Part shown: positions 1 through 9,161 of the stretch, piece after piece
Numbering within the stretch: position 1 is the first letter of the stretch
Layout: each line of letters opens with the position of its first letter
NCBI GenBank assembly: GCA_016187935.1
Contig: JACPIU010000007.1
Coordinates: 34,305-98,304, forward strand
Direction: 5' to 3'
DNA from: Bdellovibrio sp.
GTDB lineage: Bacteria > Bdellovibrionota > Bacteriovoracia > Bacteriovoracales > Bacteriovoracaceae
Length of the DNA stretch: 64,000 bases
Notes under the pieces: generated by a model
What the model was told of the DNA's origin: nothing
What the model saw: only the letters and a program-made list of their open reading frames with translations
Databases searched by the model: none
Made by a program: the position numbers and the translations under genes

Positions 1-2
1 GC

Positions 3-1379
3 ATTAAGGATGGTTCGCCCATTTTCACTTCTCGCCCCTCACATGATGCCTTTTTACATTTTATAAATGGAGACGAAGTCGAGACATTAAGTTTGGACAA
101 AGACGGATGGGGCGCACGGGATTTGTGGATGAGTGGCAGTTATCGTGATTCAAAACTGACCCTGATTCGCCGAGGACACAAAAACCTTCAGCTTGAGCAG
201 TTCTCTTTTAAAGGAAAATTGCCGCCCGTTAATTTTGAAACGAGTATGGCTTCCCAAAACAAGAATATTCTTGCACCTGTACCTCATCGCCTTTCATATC
301 CCAATACTCTCATGGGTGATGTACATATGCACAGCGGATACAGTGATGCCACCGGAGCACCCGACGAGATTTACGCCAGGGCCTATGAACTTGGGCATGA
401 TTTTGCCATCCTCACTGATCATGACAATATCGTTGGCTCACGACTCTTTCCTTCTCAATATTACGAGATACTGATGATCACCGATCTCTTCGATACCCTT
501 CCCGACTTCACAACTCTCCAGGCTTATGAATGGACCACTCCGCCTCTTCCAAAAGGTTTTGGCCACAAAAATGTTTACTTCAAAGGCAAGGCACCTGTTC
601 CTGTTTATAGTTATAAATTTGAATTTGAAACAACCGAGAAACTTTACGATGCCCTGAGTTCTTTGGGACGTAAAAAGGCGGTCTTCACCGCTCCTCATCA
701 CACCGCCTGGACCGGCACTGATTGGGATAAGGCCGATCCGCAAATCCAAAGACACTTCGAAATCGCCTCTGCCCATGGAGTTTTTGAAGATAAGAACGAT
801 AACCCCCTCAAGGCCTTCACCCGTGGTGATTTGGAAGGCCATTACGCCAGGGATGGAATCAAATTGGGAAAACAATTTGGTTTTTTAAGCGGCTCCGATG
901 CCCACGGCCTCCTCTCTCATCATGGGCACGCCCGACACTTGGACCCTTGGGCACAGGGCCTGACAGGAGTATACGGGGCCCGACCTGACCGCGACTCCCT
1001 CTTCACCGCTCTCTACAACCTGCAAACGTGGGCCACCACCGGACCACGGGGTTTTATCCGCATTTGGACCACACCAAACATGAAGAAGAAAAAATTTCAC
1101 AAACTCGATTTACACTACAGTGTCATCGCTACCAAACCCTTGAAGGAGATAAACCTGATTTGGAATGGGGAAAGCGCATGGACAAAAACTTTCGCAGACA
1201 ATGCTTCCGCCCCCTTAAAAATCCAAGGTGTTATTCCTTTGCGCTCCCTGGGAAAACCCAAACAGGCCGGTCTTCAGAATGTTTACATGCGGGCGATCCA
1301 AAAAAGTGAAATGGGAATTGAAAACCAAGTTGACATGCTTTTCACTTCACCCTTGGGAATTCCGCAAGGCCCGAATTAA
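3..1379 (+). CDS. PHP-domain metal-dependent hydrolase (CehA/McbA-like), 5' end outside window
   Basis: The reading frame is open from the first bases of the window, so the true start lies upstream; only about 459 residues are seen. The PHP signature is clear: an H-x-H pair in GDVHMHSGYSDA, TDHDN about 25 residues later, a PHHTAWTGTDWD segment and SGSDAH near the C-terminal part. These supply the usual metal ligands of the PHP superfamily, whose members hydrolyse phosphoesters or other esters. The sequence before the PHP part looks like a beta-rich domain, as in the CehA/McbA and DUF3604 groups. No substrate can be named. Its 3' end overlaps the convergent MFS gene by 33 bases. Confidence 0.82.
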   Translation: MKDGSPIFTSRPSHDAFLHFINGDEVETLSLDKDGWGARDLWMSGSYRDSKLTLIRRGHKNLQLEQFSFKGKLPPVNFETSMASQNKNILAPVPHRLSYPNTLMGDVHMHSGYSDATGAPDEIYARAYELGHDFAILTDHDNIVGSRLFPSQYYEILMITDLFDTLPDFTTLQAYEWTTPPLPKGFGHKNVYFKGKAPVPVYSYKFEFETTEKLYDALSSLGRKKAVFTAPHHTAWTGTDWDKADPQIQRHFEIASAHGVFEDKNDNPLKAFTRGDLEGHYARDGIKLGKQFGFLSGSDAHGLLSHHGHARHLDPWAQGLTGVYGARPDRDSLFTALYNLQTWATTGPRGFIRIWTTPNMKKKKFHKLDLHYSVIATKPLKEINLIWNGESAWTKTFADNASAPLKIQGVIPLRSLGKPKQAGLQNVYMRAIQKSEMGIENQVDMLFTSPLGIPQGPN

Positions 1380-2516
1380 CGGTCTTAAAACCAAAATTGC
1401 CAACACTCCAAAAACTAAGCCAAGCACATTCAAAGTGGTACGCATTCCACCATGATCTAAGCTATATCCCACCAGCGGGCCAAAAAGGGCAAAGCCTAAA
1501 CGAAAGCAAAAACTTTGGGCCGAGTTCACGGTGGAACGAAATTTGGCCGGCGTTCGCCAGTTAAGGGCATCGCGAAGAAGAACTTGGGTAATTCCTCTAA
1601 TAAAGGGAAAGAATAGAGCACAGGCGACACCGATAAAACCACTCGCCATTCCCATCCCAAAATAGCCAAAAAAGGCACACAGGGACAGCCCCCAAAGTAA
1701 GGTGATCGCACCTAGGAATTGCTCCAAACGATATATAAGCTTACCAATGAGTCCAACAAGCAAACTATGAATGGCCCAGAGGATTCCGAAATAGCGCAAC
1801 TCAACACCTTGAACTTCCCAATATTTTTGATAGATCCAAACGGCAAAATAGGTGGCAAGCGACCACATGACCATATTAATAAAAGTGAGGCGCAAGATAT
1901 GATCATCAGAGCGGAAAACGTGAATAAACATTTCTTTAAAATTCTGCCAATGGGTGTGTCGATCCATGACCTCTGTTTGTGTTTCTTCAAGCGTGAGTGA
2001 GATAAAAAAAGGCATCCATAAACCGATTGCCGTGGCCCATAAGACATAGTCGAAAGACCACATCACCAAAATGCCACCCAAGATGGAAGAGCTGGCTTCA
2101 CCTAACACCATGGCCATTTGCAAGTTGGCCAAACCTCGAGTAGCAAGATGGCGTTCATCACTTCGATAGGAATCATAAATTAGGGATACGTCCGATCCTG
2201 AAATTAAGCTGAAGGCCAGGGATAAGATCAACTCATAGATGGCCAGTTGAATAAAGGAATGGGCAAAAATTAAATAGGTAAAACCTACGCCAGCAAAAAA
2301 CGATCCCAGTATCAAGGCCTTCTTTCGACCAAAGAGGTCTGCTATATAACCGGTAGGAATTTCCAGCAGCAAAATTCCTATCCCAAAAATCGCCTGGAGT
2401 TGGAATACTTGAGTCATGGATAATCCCAGACTTTGGAAAAAGGGTACCATAACCGGGATAATGGCCATCGACATACGAAAAAAGCTAAAGAGAAAAATTT
2501 TATTGTGATTGCTCAA
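1347..2516 (-). CDS. MFS transporter
   Basis: A 389-residue inner-membrane protein with about 12 hydrophobic segments. The loop after the second segment reads GYIADLFGRKKALILG, a good match to the major facilitator motif A (G-x-x-x-D-x-x-G-R-R/K). The translation start is a TTG at 2516 preceded by a GAGGA Shine-Dalgarno; its upstream neighbour on the same strand, a lipoprotein gene, ends 12 bases before, so the two are probably co-transcribed. Substrate unknown. The 3' end overlaps the convergent PHP-domain gene. Confidence 0.9.
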   Translation of the reverse strand: MSNHNKIFLFSFFRMSMAIIPVMVPFFQSLGLSMTQVFQLQAIFGIGILLLEIPTGYIADLFGRKKALILGSFFAGVGFTYLIFAHSFIQLAIYELILSLAFSLISGSDVSLIYDSYRSDERHLATRGLANLQMAMVLGEASSSILGGILVMWSFDYVLWATAIGLWMPFFISLTLEETQTEVMDRHTHWQNFKEMFIHVFRSDDHILRLTFINMVMWSLATYFAVWIYQKYWEVQGVELRYFGILWAIHSLLVGLIGKLIYRLEQFLGAITLLWGLSLCAFFGYFGMGMASGFIGVACALFFPFIRGITQVLLRDALNWRTPAKFRSTVNSAQSFCFRLGFALFGPLVGYSLDHGGMRTTLNVLGLVFGVLAILVLRPLIRALRNSQG

Positions 2517-2528
2517 AGATGATCCTCG

Positions 2529-3275
2529 CTACCAGGCCAAGCCGCTGTTTAATCCAAAGCTCAGTTCGGATGAGGAAACAGCACCTAATGTAAGCTGTGA
2601 TTTAGCGATATCTATCCCTAATAGAAAAATGCTGTATTTTAAATTGGTTCCTAAATGCAAGATGGTTAAAGTTCCCATATGCTGATAGACATCCCTAATG
2701 CCTTCATCAAAGGTAACGGCATAGCTTATTTTGGAGCGATAGTATCCTAAGTTGACCAAGAGAATATCCAAGGGCCTAAATCCGAAAGATAATTCACCAT
2801 GGGGAGCAGCATACTCCGTAACAAAACCTCGTCGCTCAGTAGACGAACTTCCTTGAACTGATTCTGAAGGAATGGCACCACTGGCGACATACAGACCCGA
2901 GCCGAGGGCCAAAGCGAGAGAAAAATTTCCGCGTTTACTGGCACGCAAGCTCTCGCCCCATAATTGGAATTTTAGGCCAGCGGTGTTCGGTCCACCCGGA
3001 ACCCAACCCCAGTAGAATTCCAGCGCGTTCAAAAATCCCAAAGTTCCTTGAAAGCCTAAGGCCAAAGTATCATTCATACTAGGTGTATTATCAATAGGGG
3101 TGGCGCGATAGTCCTGCGCTGCCTGAAGACGCCTCCCTTGAGTCACAAAAGTTTCTATCGACGCCCCGGCCTGCCCGATGTTTTCCGATTTTATAAAAGA
3201 ATTTGTTGGAACACGGATAGTGCTGGCACAACCTGTAAACGTTAGAACAACAATAGTATGAATAAAAAGTTTCAT
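2529..3275 (-). CDS. Hypothetical lipoprotein
   Basis: The most natural start is the ATG at 3275 (MKLF...), which gives a short signal peptide ending in the lipobox TFTGC; an in-frame start at 3305 would place ten polar residues before the signal and is unlikely. The mature protein of about 230 residues alternates short hydrophobic and polar stretches and many Gly/Ser/Tyr residues, compatible with a beta-barrel or beta-rich envelope protein. No family recognised. It starts 8 bases after the small cation-transporter gene and ends 12 bases before the MFS gene, suggesting one operon of envelope and transport functions. Confidence 0.75.
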   Translation of the reverse strand: MKLFIHTIVVLTFTGCASTIRVPTNSFIKSENIGQAGASIETFVTQGRRLQAAQDYRATPIDNTPSMNDTLALGFQGTLGFLNALEFYWGWVPGGPNTAGLKFQLWGESLRASKRGNFSLALALGSGLYVASGAIPSESVQGSSSTERRGFVTEYAAPHGELSFGFRPLDILLVNLGYYRSKISYAVTFDEGIRDVYQHMGTLTILHLGTNLKYSIFLLGIDIAKSQLTLGAVSSSELSFGLNSGLAW

Positions 3276-3283
3276 TTTAATTT

Positions 3284-3556
3284 CTAACCGCGAAAAAGAA
3301 TCCAAATACCCATCAACACAAATAATGGGCCAGAAACATACTTCATCTTGGCAGGATCGAAGAAGTTACCCAATAAGCTTCCTCCTAGAACTCCCAAGGT
3401 GCCGGCCAATGATAGTGCCAATACCGTGGCCAAAAGCACGCTCAAGGTTGCCTTCGTCTGTGAAGCTGCAGCGAGGGCGGCGAATTGAGTTTTATCGCCA
3501 ATCTCTGCAACAAAAATTGTGCTAAAAGTGGCAAGAAAAATTTTCCAATCCATCAT
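3284..3556 (-). CDS. Half-size TMEM165/Gdt1 (UPF0016) family cation transporter
   Basis: A 90-residue protein with about three membrane segments and the family signature E-x-G-D-K-T at residues 18-23 (EIGDKT). Family members move Mn2+ or Ca2+ out of the cytoplasm. Most have two copies of the signature domain (about 190-230 residues); this gene has one, so it must dimerise to make a full transporter, as single-domain members are thought to do. No yybP-ykoY (Mn riboswitch) pattern was seen upstream; a 35-codon reading frame fills that space instead. Confidence 0.85.
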   Translation of the reverse strand: MMDWKIFLATFSTIFVAEIGDKTQFAALAAASQTKATLSVLLATVLALSLAGTLGVLGGSLLGNFFDPAKMKYVSGPLFVLMGIWILFRG

Positions 3557-3573
3557 CGAAATCTCCCAGTAAA

Positions 3574-3681
3574 CTACTCAAAAATACAATTTGCAAAACA
3601 AAAGGTTTGATCCATCTCAACACATATGGCTTCGCCAAGAGTTCCCGGCACATAAAACACGGTGTTTAATTTTTTCGCCAT
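3574..3681 (-). CDS. Possible small protein, 35 residues, upstream of the cation transporter
   Basis: An ATG at 3681 with a GGAG ribosome site 5 bases upstream opens a 35-codon frame (begins MAKKLNTVFYVPG, ends ...FANCIFE) that stops 17 bases before the transporter start. It has three cysteines and no signal peptide. It could be a real small protein of the same operon or a regulatory upstream frame. It lies back to back with the FecR gene, with which it shares the promoter region around the TATAAT at 3703-3708. No homologue recognised. Confidence 0.4.
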   Translation of the reverse strand: MAKKLNTVFYVPGTLGEAICVEMDQTFCFANCIFE

Positions 3682-3731
3682 AGCGACTCCATAATTCTTA
3701 AGTATAATATTGCAATAGTCAGGAGAGAAAC

Positions 3732-4838
3732 ATGTTTCGATCAATTTTGGCCATTGCGTTGGTATTTACTATGAGTTTTATCTCCCTTGTTCATGCGAGC
3801 ATTGGAAAAGTCACTCTTTTGAAAGGCCAGTCTGAAGTTGAACGAAATGGCGCCAAAACCCCACTCCATCAAAATGACGAGCTGTTTGAATTGGATATTG
3901 TCCACACGGCGGCATCATCCTTCATTAAAATGACTTTAAATGACGACACCATTATTCAGTTGGGACCTGAAGCCAGTTTTAAATTCTCCCAACATTCCAC
4001 GGGAAATGGTCTGCGACAAGAAGTGTTCGAGCTCATCAAGGGGAAGCTGCGTACGGCCGTGCATAAGGAGGCCAAGGATGGCGAAAGCATAAAATTTGGT
4101 ACCACCTCCATCGCCCTGGGAGTGCGGGGAACAGAATTTTTAACTAACACCTATATGGTTAAAGGTAAAATGACAACCGATGTGCTCCTACTTAAGGGCA
4201 AAATCGCTGCCGATGCATCACAACTTGGAACGTCAGTTAAAACTTTTGATGTAAGTGCCGGACAATATTTCAATACCCATCAAATTGCCCAAGATCAAGG
4301 GTTACAATCAATTAAAACACTTTCACCTGAGGCCCTTCAAAAGATACTTGATACCAAAGATGCCTTCTTACCCGACTTGATCGATGCCAAGGGAGTATTA
4401 CAAGATTTAGGTTCTGCTCTTTCTTCAACACTCGGCCAAGTGGGGGCGGGAACCCTTGCCGGAGTTGGAGCAGGAATTGGAGCGGGTGTCGGACTTCTTG
4501 CAGGGACAACTACTGGCGTCTTAGCTGCGGCAGCTTCAAAAGATGACGATCGAAGTTCACCTTCTAAGGCCCAAGCGCAAACTCCGGATCAGGTTAAGCC
4601 ACCAGTTCAAGCCCCATCCGTGGCCCCCACAATTGTTACAAAAGAAACTGTTACCATTGTCTATAAGGAAAAAGAAACACCTGACCCGGTCGATATTCGC
4701 GAGGCCAAGGAACAACGAAAACGGATGCGCAAAGAAAACCGCTGCTATTTTTGGTTTTACAAAATCATTCCTGGTTCCTTTACACCAGAACGTTTTAGAA
4801 GGGAGCGTGATTGTGATGAATACGAATTCGATTTATAA
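3732..4838 (+). CDS. FecR-domain exported protein
   Basis: A 368-residue protein with a signal peptide (residues about 1-22, ending VHA), then a FecR-type domain: gkV.LLKGQSEVERNG, a middle part with DTIIQLGPEASFKF and GVRGTEF, which are the recurrent motifs of FecR proteins. Around residues 240-270 is an Ala/Gly-rich hydrophobic stretch that could be a membrane segment, followed by a Pro/Lys-rich tail. FecR domains outside the fec system occur in periplasmic or surface-linked proteins of unknown role. ATG start with AGGAGAG just upstream. A lipoprotein gene overlaps its 3' end by 23 bases. Confidence 0.8.
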   Translation: MFRSILAIALVFTMSFISLVHASIGKVTLLKGQSEVERNGAKTPLHQNDELFELDIVHTAASSFIKMTLNDDTIIQLGPEASFKFSQHSTGNGLRQEVFELIKGKLRTAVHKEAKDGESIKFGTTSIALGVRGTEFLTNTYMVKGKMTTDVLLLKGKIAADASQLGTSVKTFDVSAGQYFNTHQIAQDQGLQSIKTLSPEALQKILDTKDAFLPDLIDAKGVLQDLGSALSSTLGQVGAGTLAGVGAGIGAGVGLLAGTTTGVLAAAASKDDDRSSPSKAQAQTPDQVKPPVQAPSVAPTIVTKETVTIVYKEKETPDPVDIREAKEQRKRMRKENRCYFWFYKIIPGSFTPERFRRERDCDEYEFDL

Positions 4839-5070
4839 ATGCGGTTGGACCGCCATGATCTTTTTGTTGGCAAGTTGCAGTAGTGGACCATTTGTTCAAA
4901 GCAAGGATGTGTGCGACCTTAAACGTCATCATCAGGACGATTTATATCAGGTCACTGTTAACGACGAAGCGATTAATAAGCACTATTATCTTAAGGACGA
5001 CGCCATCGAGATAGCCAACCATCTAGCTTCACGTGAAATTAACAAGTGTGCCCCTCGCAGCTTCAATTAA
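4816..5070 (+). CDS. Small lipoprotein coupled to the FecR-domain gene
   Basis: Start chosen at the ATG 4816, which has AAGGGAG upstream and begins an 84-residue protein with a clear lipobox (FLLASC, Cys 21). An in-frame start far upstream would read through the FecR gene in another frame and has no signal peptide. The mature part has about 63 residues, rich in His, Lys and Asp with two further Cys. The 23-base overlap with the FecR gene suggests translational coupling and a shared function at the envelope. Family not recognised. Confidence 0.6.
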   Translation: MNTNSIYKCGWTAMIFLLASCSSGPFVQSKDVCDLKRHHQDDLYQVTVNDEAINKHYYLKDDAIEIANHLASREINKCAPRSFN

Positions 5071-5141
5071 TTCTTTGCATTTTCTAGAAATAGGGATAAA
5101 AATTAGCGATCTTTATCTACGTTCTATTCCGGAGAATTTTT

Positions 5142-5954
5142 ATGCTGTTTTACAATCGTATACTGTCATTTGTTATATTCACTTTTTTATCGACAGCACT
5201 TTGTGCTGCCACTCCCAAAGACAAGGCCTTTGAGCAAGTAAAAAAGAGCGGGAAACTTCGCGTCGCTATTGATGTCACCTATCCCCCAATGGAATATGAA
5301 ACTCCGGATGGAAAGCCGGTGGGATTTGACGTTGATCTGGCCGAAGAATTGGCCAAAAAACTTGGCGTTAGTGTGGAATTCGTGGTGATGAGTTGGGATG
5401 GTATCTTGGCCGGTCTTGTCTCAAATCGTTACGATGTCATCATTTCTTCCATGAGCATTACCCCTGAACGTGCAGCAAAAGTCGATTTTGTGGAATATAT
5501 GCAAATGGGCCAAGTCTTTGTTGCTCGTAAAAAAGATGCCCCTATCACCAATGAATCACAACTGGCCGGGAAAATTGTTGCCGTTCAGGTCGATACTACC
5601 TCTATGGCAGCGGTTCAAGACATGCAAAAAAAAGGTATCGCAATTAAAGATCTCAAGGCCTTTAAAGGGGCCACCGATACCTTTAGCGCTCTAAAGGCTT
5701 ACCAAGCCGACGTCATTGTTACCGACGAACCTGTCGGCCGGTATTATGCGGGAAAAGATACCAACACTTTCGCCGTGACGGGACAAGCGGTTGTGCCAGA
5801 GCCAATCGGTATGGCCGTTCGCAAAGACAACCAAAGTCTGACCCAAGAAATTTCCAAGGCACTCTCTGCTGTAAAAAAAGATGGTGCCTTCAGCAAGATC
5901 TCCATGAAATGGTTTAATACCGATATTTCAAAGAAACCTACTCTGAAAAAGTGA
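5142..5954 (+). CDS. Amino-acid ABC transporter substrate-binding protein (SBP family 3)
   Basis: A 270-residue periplasmic protein: signal peptide to about residue 22 (STALCAA), then the family-3 binding-protein fold with LRVAIDVTYPPMEY, GFDVDLAEELAKKLG and the hallmark SMSITPERAAKVDF. The lobe-closing segment GKIVAVQVDTTS and the YQADVIVTDEPV motif follow. It delivers a polar amino acid (Lys/Arg/His/Gln type; exact ligand not predictable by eye) to the permease encoded 8 bases downstream. The SD is CGGAGAA ahead of the ATG. First gene of a complete three-gene importer. Confidence 0.93.
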   Translation: MLFYNRILSFVIFTFLSTALCAATPKDKAFEQVKKSGKLRVAIDVTYPPMEYETPDGKPVGFDVDLAEELAKKLGVSVEFVVMSWDGILAGLVSNRYDVIISSMSITPERAAKVDFVEYMQMGQVFVARKKDAPITNESQLAGKIVAVQVDTTSMAAVQDMQKKGIAIKDLKAFKGATDTFSALKAYQADVIVTDEPVGRYYAGKDTNTFAVTGQAVVPEPIGMAVRKDNQSLTQEISKALSAVKKDGAFSKISMKWFNTDISKKPTLKK

Positions 5955-5962
5955 TTTAAGAT

Positions 5963-6640
5963 ATGGACAGTGCCGAGCTGAGTTTCTGGCAATTTTCAGT
6001 TCAGATCGTCCCGCGCTTACTTGTGGGAATGAAAATTACTCTCGAACTCACAGTCATTAGCGGTTTTTTTGGGCTTCTCTTGGGAATGATTGGTGCTCTT
6101 TTTCGTATTTCCCCCGTGAAACCGTTGCGTATACTCGCCACTGTTTACATCACGATGTTTCGCGGAACTCCATTGCTTTTACAGATTCTCTTTATTTACT
6201 TTGCTCTTCCTCCCTTGCTTGATCTGCGTTTGGATTCTTTCCCGGCCGGTGTCCTGGCCCTTTCTCTCAATGCCGCTGCCTATTTTACCGAAATTTTCCG
6301 AGCAGGCATTGAGTCCATTCCCAAGGGACAAATGGAAGCAGCACGGGCCTTAGGTATAAGTTATGGTACGGCCATGCGAAGAGTTATTATTCCTCAAACC
6401 TATAAACGACTCATCCCACCTATCGTAAATGAATTAGCGGCCCTCTCCAAAGACACTTCGCTGGTATCGGTGGTGGCCTTAAGTGAGCTTCTCTACGTCA
6501 CCCAGCGAATTGGTGCCACCTATCTACGCCCTTGGGAAGTATATTTCTGGGCGGCCCTGGGATATCTGTTTGTCGTTGTGCTGCTTACTTTTGTCGCCAG
6601 CACTTTAGAGACCCGCCTTTCAACCAAGGGAGGGCATTAG
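5963..6640 (+). CDS. Amino-acid ABC transporter permease (HisMQ family)
   Basis: A 225-residue membrane protein with about five segments and the polar amino-acid permease hallmarks: [19 protein letters not shown] in the first half and the coupling-loop EAA motif [21 protein letters not shown]. It forms the channel of the importer made with the binding protein before it and the ATPase after it, probably as a homodimer because only one permease gene is present. Its TAG stop overlaps the GTG start of the ATPase gene by one base. Confidence 0.93.
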   Translation: MDSAELSFWQFSVQIVPRLLVGMKITLELTVISGFFGLLLGMIGALFRISPVKPLRILATVYITMFRGTPLLLQILFIYFALPPLLDLRLDSFPAGVLALSLNAAAYFTEIFRAGIESIPKGQMEAARALGISYGTAMRRVIIPQTYKRLIPPIVNELAALSKDTSLVSVVALSELLYVTQRIGATYLRPWEVYFWAALGYLFVVVLLTFVASTLETRLSTKGGH

Positions 6641-7413
6641 TGATTAACTCGAAAGTCATTATGGAGATTACCAATCTCCACAAAAGTTTTGGACAAAACC
6701 ATGTTTTAAAAGGCATAGATTTAAATGTTCACCAAGGGGAAGTTGTGGTGGTTATTGGCCCGAGCGGTTCGGGAAAATCCACGTTGCTCCGATGCCTGAA
6801 CTATCTTGAAACACCAACCCAAGGTCTCATCTCTTTTCAAGGAGAGATGATTGGGGCCACTTTAGATGGTGATAGACTCAAACCTGTGACCGAAAAAACA
6901 TTGAATGAGCAGCGTGCAAAAATCGGAATGGTGTTCCAACAATTTAATTTATTTCCCCACCTTACAGTGATCCAGAATCTTCTTGAAGCCCCCGTGCGAG
7001 TCAAAAAATTATCACTTGATGAAGCTCGTCCTCTGGCGATCAAATTGCTTGAACGTGTGGGGCTCTCAGATAAAGTAAATGCCTTTCCTAAAAGTCTCTC
7101 TGGAGGTCAGCAACAACGTGTGGCCATTGCTCGCGCCTTGGCCATGAATCCTCAGATGATGCTTTTTGATGAAGCTACCAGCGCTCTCGACCCTGAACTA
7201 GTCGGGGAAGTATTGAAAGTAATGAAAGACTTGGTGAAAGAAGGAATGACCATGATGGTAGTCACCCATGAGATGGGGTTTGCCCGCGAAGTCGCCGACC
7301 GGGTGGTCTTTATGGATGGCGGTCGCATTATCGAGCAAGGTCCTCCCTCGGAAATATTCAAAAATCCCAAAGAAACGCGTACTAACGAATTTTTAAAAGT
7401 CGTTTTAAACTAA
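6640..7413 (+). CDS. Amino-acid ABC transporter ATP-binding protein (GlnQ-like)
   Basis: The start is taken as GTG 6640, which overlaps the permease stop and has a strong AAGGGAGGG site at 6626-6633; ATG 6661 is an alternative. The 257-residue protein has Walker [11 protein letters not shown]-loop [10 protein letters not shown], signature LSGGQQQR, Walker [12 protein letters not shown] and the switch histidine in VVTHEMGF, the standard set for polar amino-acid importers. It energises uptake through the permease encoded upstream. Confidence 0.95.
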   Translation: MINSKVIMEITNLHKSFGQNHVLKGIDLNVHQGEVVVVIGPSGSGKSTLLRCLNYLETPTQGLISFQGEMIGATLDGDRLKPVTEKTLNEQRAKIGMVFQQFNLFPHLTVIQNLLEAPVRVKKLSLDEARPLAIKLLERVGLSDKVNAFPKSLSGGQQQRVAIARALAMNPQMMLFDEATSALDPELVGEVLKVMKDLVKEGMTMMVVTHEMGFAREVADRVVFMDGGRIIEQGPPSEIFKNPKETRTNEFLKVVLN

Positions 7414-7525
7414 AATATGACCGAACGCCGCAATCCTATAATTTTTAGTACCACTCTTGTAAGTTTTCTTGCTCTGGCGTACACCTAAGGGTTGAACACT
7501 ACGAATCTTTAGCTGGCGGGAAACT

Positions 7526-8950
7526 ATGAAATTTGCATGGCTAATTATGGCCTTATCCGTGAACTTATGTTGGGCCTTTAGTGATATTTCTATCCCATCT
7601 AAGGACAAGTTTTTTTTCGGTGTCTCCAATGCTCCCGCCCAAGTTGAAGATCAACTCTCTGATATTTGGATGGACTTTGCTCAAAATGGCCATATTCCGG
7701 CCTTCGACAATTATGCCTTTCCTGAGGACCGCATTCGCTTTTGGACCCAACCAGAAGTCGAAATTGCCCTTGCGAGGAATCTGGGCACCGAAGTGTTTCG
7801 CCTTGGGGTGGATTGGCAAAGAATTTTTCCCGCCAGAGGTCAAATTAACTGGCAAGCAGTCGAACGCTATAAGTACATTCTTCAGTTGATTAAGCAAAAT
7901 GGTATGAAGGTCATGCTTAGTCTCTTTCATCATAGTGAGCCTCGTTGGACTTTTCGCCAGGGAAGCTGGAAAAATAAAAAAATGGTGGATGATTTTCGAT
8001 CTTTTTGGACTTTAGTTTTAACAGAACTTGGACCATCTATCGACTATCTCGTGACGTTTAATGAAGGCCAAATCTATATTATGATGACTCAGGTTGCAGG
8101 AATTTGGCCGCAAGTTAGTAAACCCTTTGCTCTCGGACTTTTTAACTTTGGACCTTTTAAAGGGCGCTTTGAAACAAGTTTAAAAAACATGGCCCGTGCG
8201 CATAAAGAAATCTATGCCTGGGCCCGCTCTAAAGGTGCCAGTTATCCCATAGGCATTGCCCACAACGTCGGTTACTACTATGGAAAGAAAAGTTTCTCAA
8301 AGCTAAGTGCTAGAGTGAGCTGGCAAAAACTGAATTTTAGATTTCCTGATCTTTTGGCCAAGAGTTTGGATTATATAGGTATCAACTACTATGGCATTGA
8401 GGTGGTAAAAGGTCTGGGTGTTCCTTTCGATAAAGACTACGAATACAGTGACAGCGGACGTGGCATTTATCCTGAAGGTCTTTACAAAATTCTTACGGTT
8501 TTCAACAAGCGCTACAACAAGATTCCATTTATTATCACAGAAAATGGTATCGCCGATGGCAATGACTGGTTTCGTCCGCTCTATATCACGGAGCATTTGG
8601 CTGCTATCTCTAAGGCCATGAATGAAGGTGTAAATGTGTTAGGTTATATCCACTGGACGCTGTCGGATAATTTTGAATGGGGAGATGGCTATTGTCCTAA
8701 ATTCGGATTTGTAGATGTGGACCGTCAAAGTCCAAACTTCACACGCACGTTAAAACCCAGTTTTGACTTTTATAAAAAAGTCATTGAAACAAGATTGATT
8801 ACAAGTGAGGAGCGGCAGAATCTCGTTTTAACATTCAGAACAAAAATTGGCCAACTTCGGCCCATGTGCCGTCTCGATAATGGCACTACAGCACTCAAAG
8901 AGCCACGCCTTGTGCCAGTGAAAAATATTGATTGGACTTTTAAATTATAA
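7526..8950 (+). CDS. Secreted glycoside hydrolase family 1 (beta-glucosidase type)
   Basis: A 474-residue protein with a signal peptide (about residues 1-17, LCWA), so probably periplasmic or secreted, unlike most bacterial GH1 enzymes. The fold is recognised by EVFRLGVDWQRIFP, the acid/base segment TFNE (Glu 180) and the nucleophile motif ITENG (Glu 339), plus the late GYIHWTLSDNFEW. The residue after the acid/base Glu is Gly where most GH1 proteins have Pro or Ile. It should hydrolyse beta-linked disaccharides or aryl-glycosides with retention. Preceded by a 112-base gap with a weak GGGAAA ribosome site. Confidence 0.88.
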   Translation: MKFAWLIMALSVNLCWAFSDISIPSKDKFFFGVSNAPAQVEDQLSDIWMDFAQNGHIPAFDNYAFPEDRIRFWTQPEVEIALARNLGTEVFRLGVDWQRIFPARGQINWQAVERYKYILQLIKQNGMKVMLSLFHHSEPRWTFRQGSWKNKKMVDDFRSFWTLVLTELGPSIDYLVTFNEGQIYIMMTQVAGIWPQVSKPFALGLFNFGPFKGRFETSLKNMARAHKEIYAWARSKGASYPIGIAHNVGYYYGKKSFSKLSARVSWQKLNFRFPDLLAKSLDYIGINYYGIEVVKGLGVPFDKDYEYSDSGRGIYPEGLYKILTVFNKRYNKIPFIITENGIADGNDWFRPLYITEHLAAISKAMNEGVNVLGYIHWTLSDNFEWGDGYCPKFGFVDVDRQSPNFTRTLKPSFDFYKKVIETRLITSEERQNLVLTFRTKIGQLRPMCRLDNGTTALKEPRLVPVKNIDWTFKL

Positions 8951-9161
8951 CTATCAAGCAACAATAACTTATCTAAAAAAGCCTTTTCTTCCTATCTCTA
9001 TAAGCACTTCGTCTTAAAAAATAGACTTGGACGTCCTAGAAATCACGGTACGTTCTCTGGTGATGTTTTGTTTGTGAAAAAAAATCATTATTTTCAAATT
9101 TTCACATGCAAAATTCCACAAAAAATAGCATGTTAGGCGACCACATTTCAGAGGAGGGCGC

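Noticed and set aside
438..875. 145-codon frame antisense to the PHP-domain gene
   Set aside because: It lies fully within a gene with clear PHP motifs and has no family features or ribosome site.
3557..3731. A yybP-ykoY manganese riboswitch before the TMEM165-type gene
   Set aside because: The conserved loop sequences are not present; the space is filled by a small reading frame.
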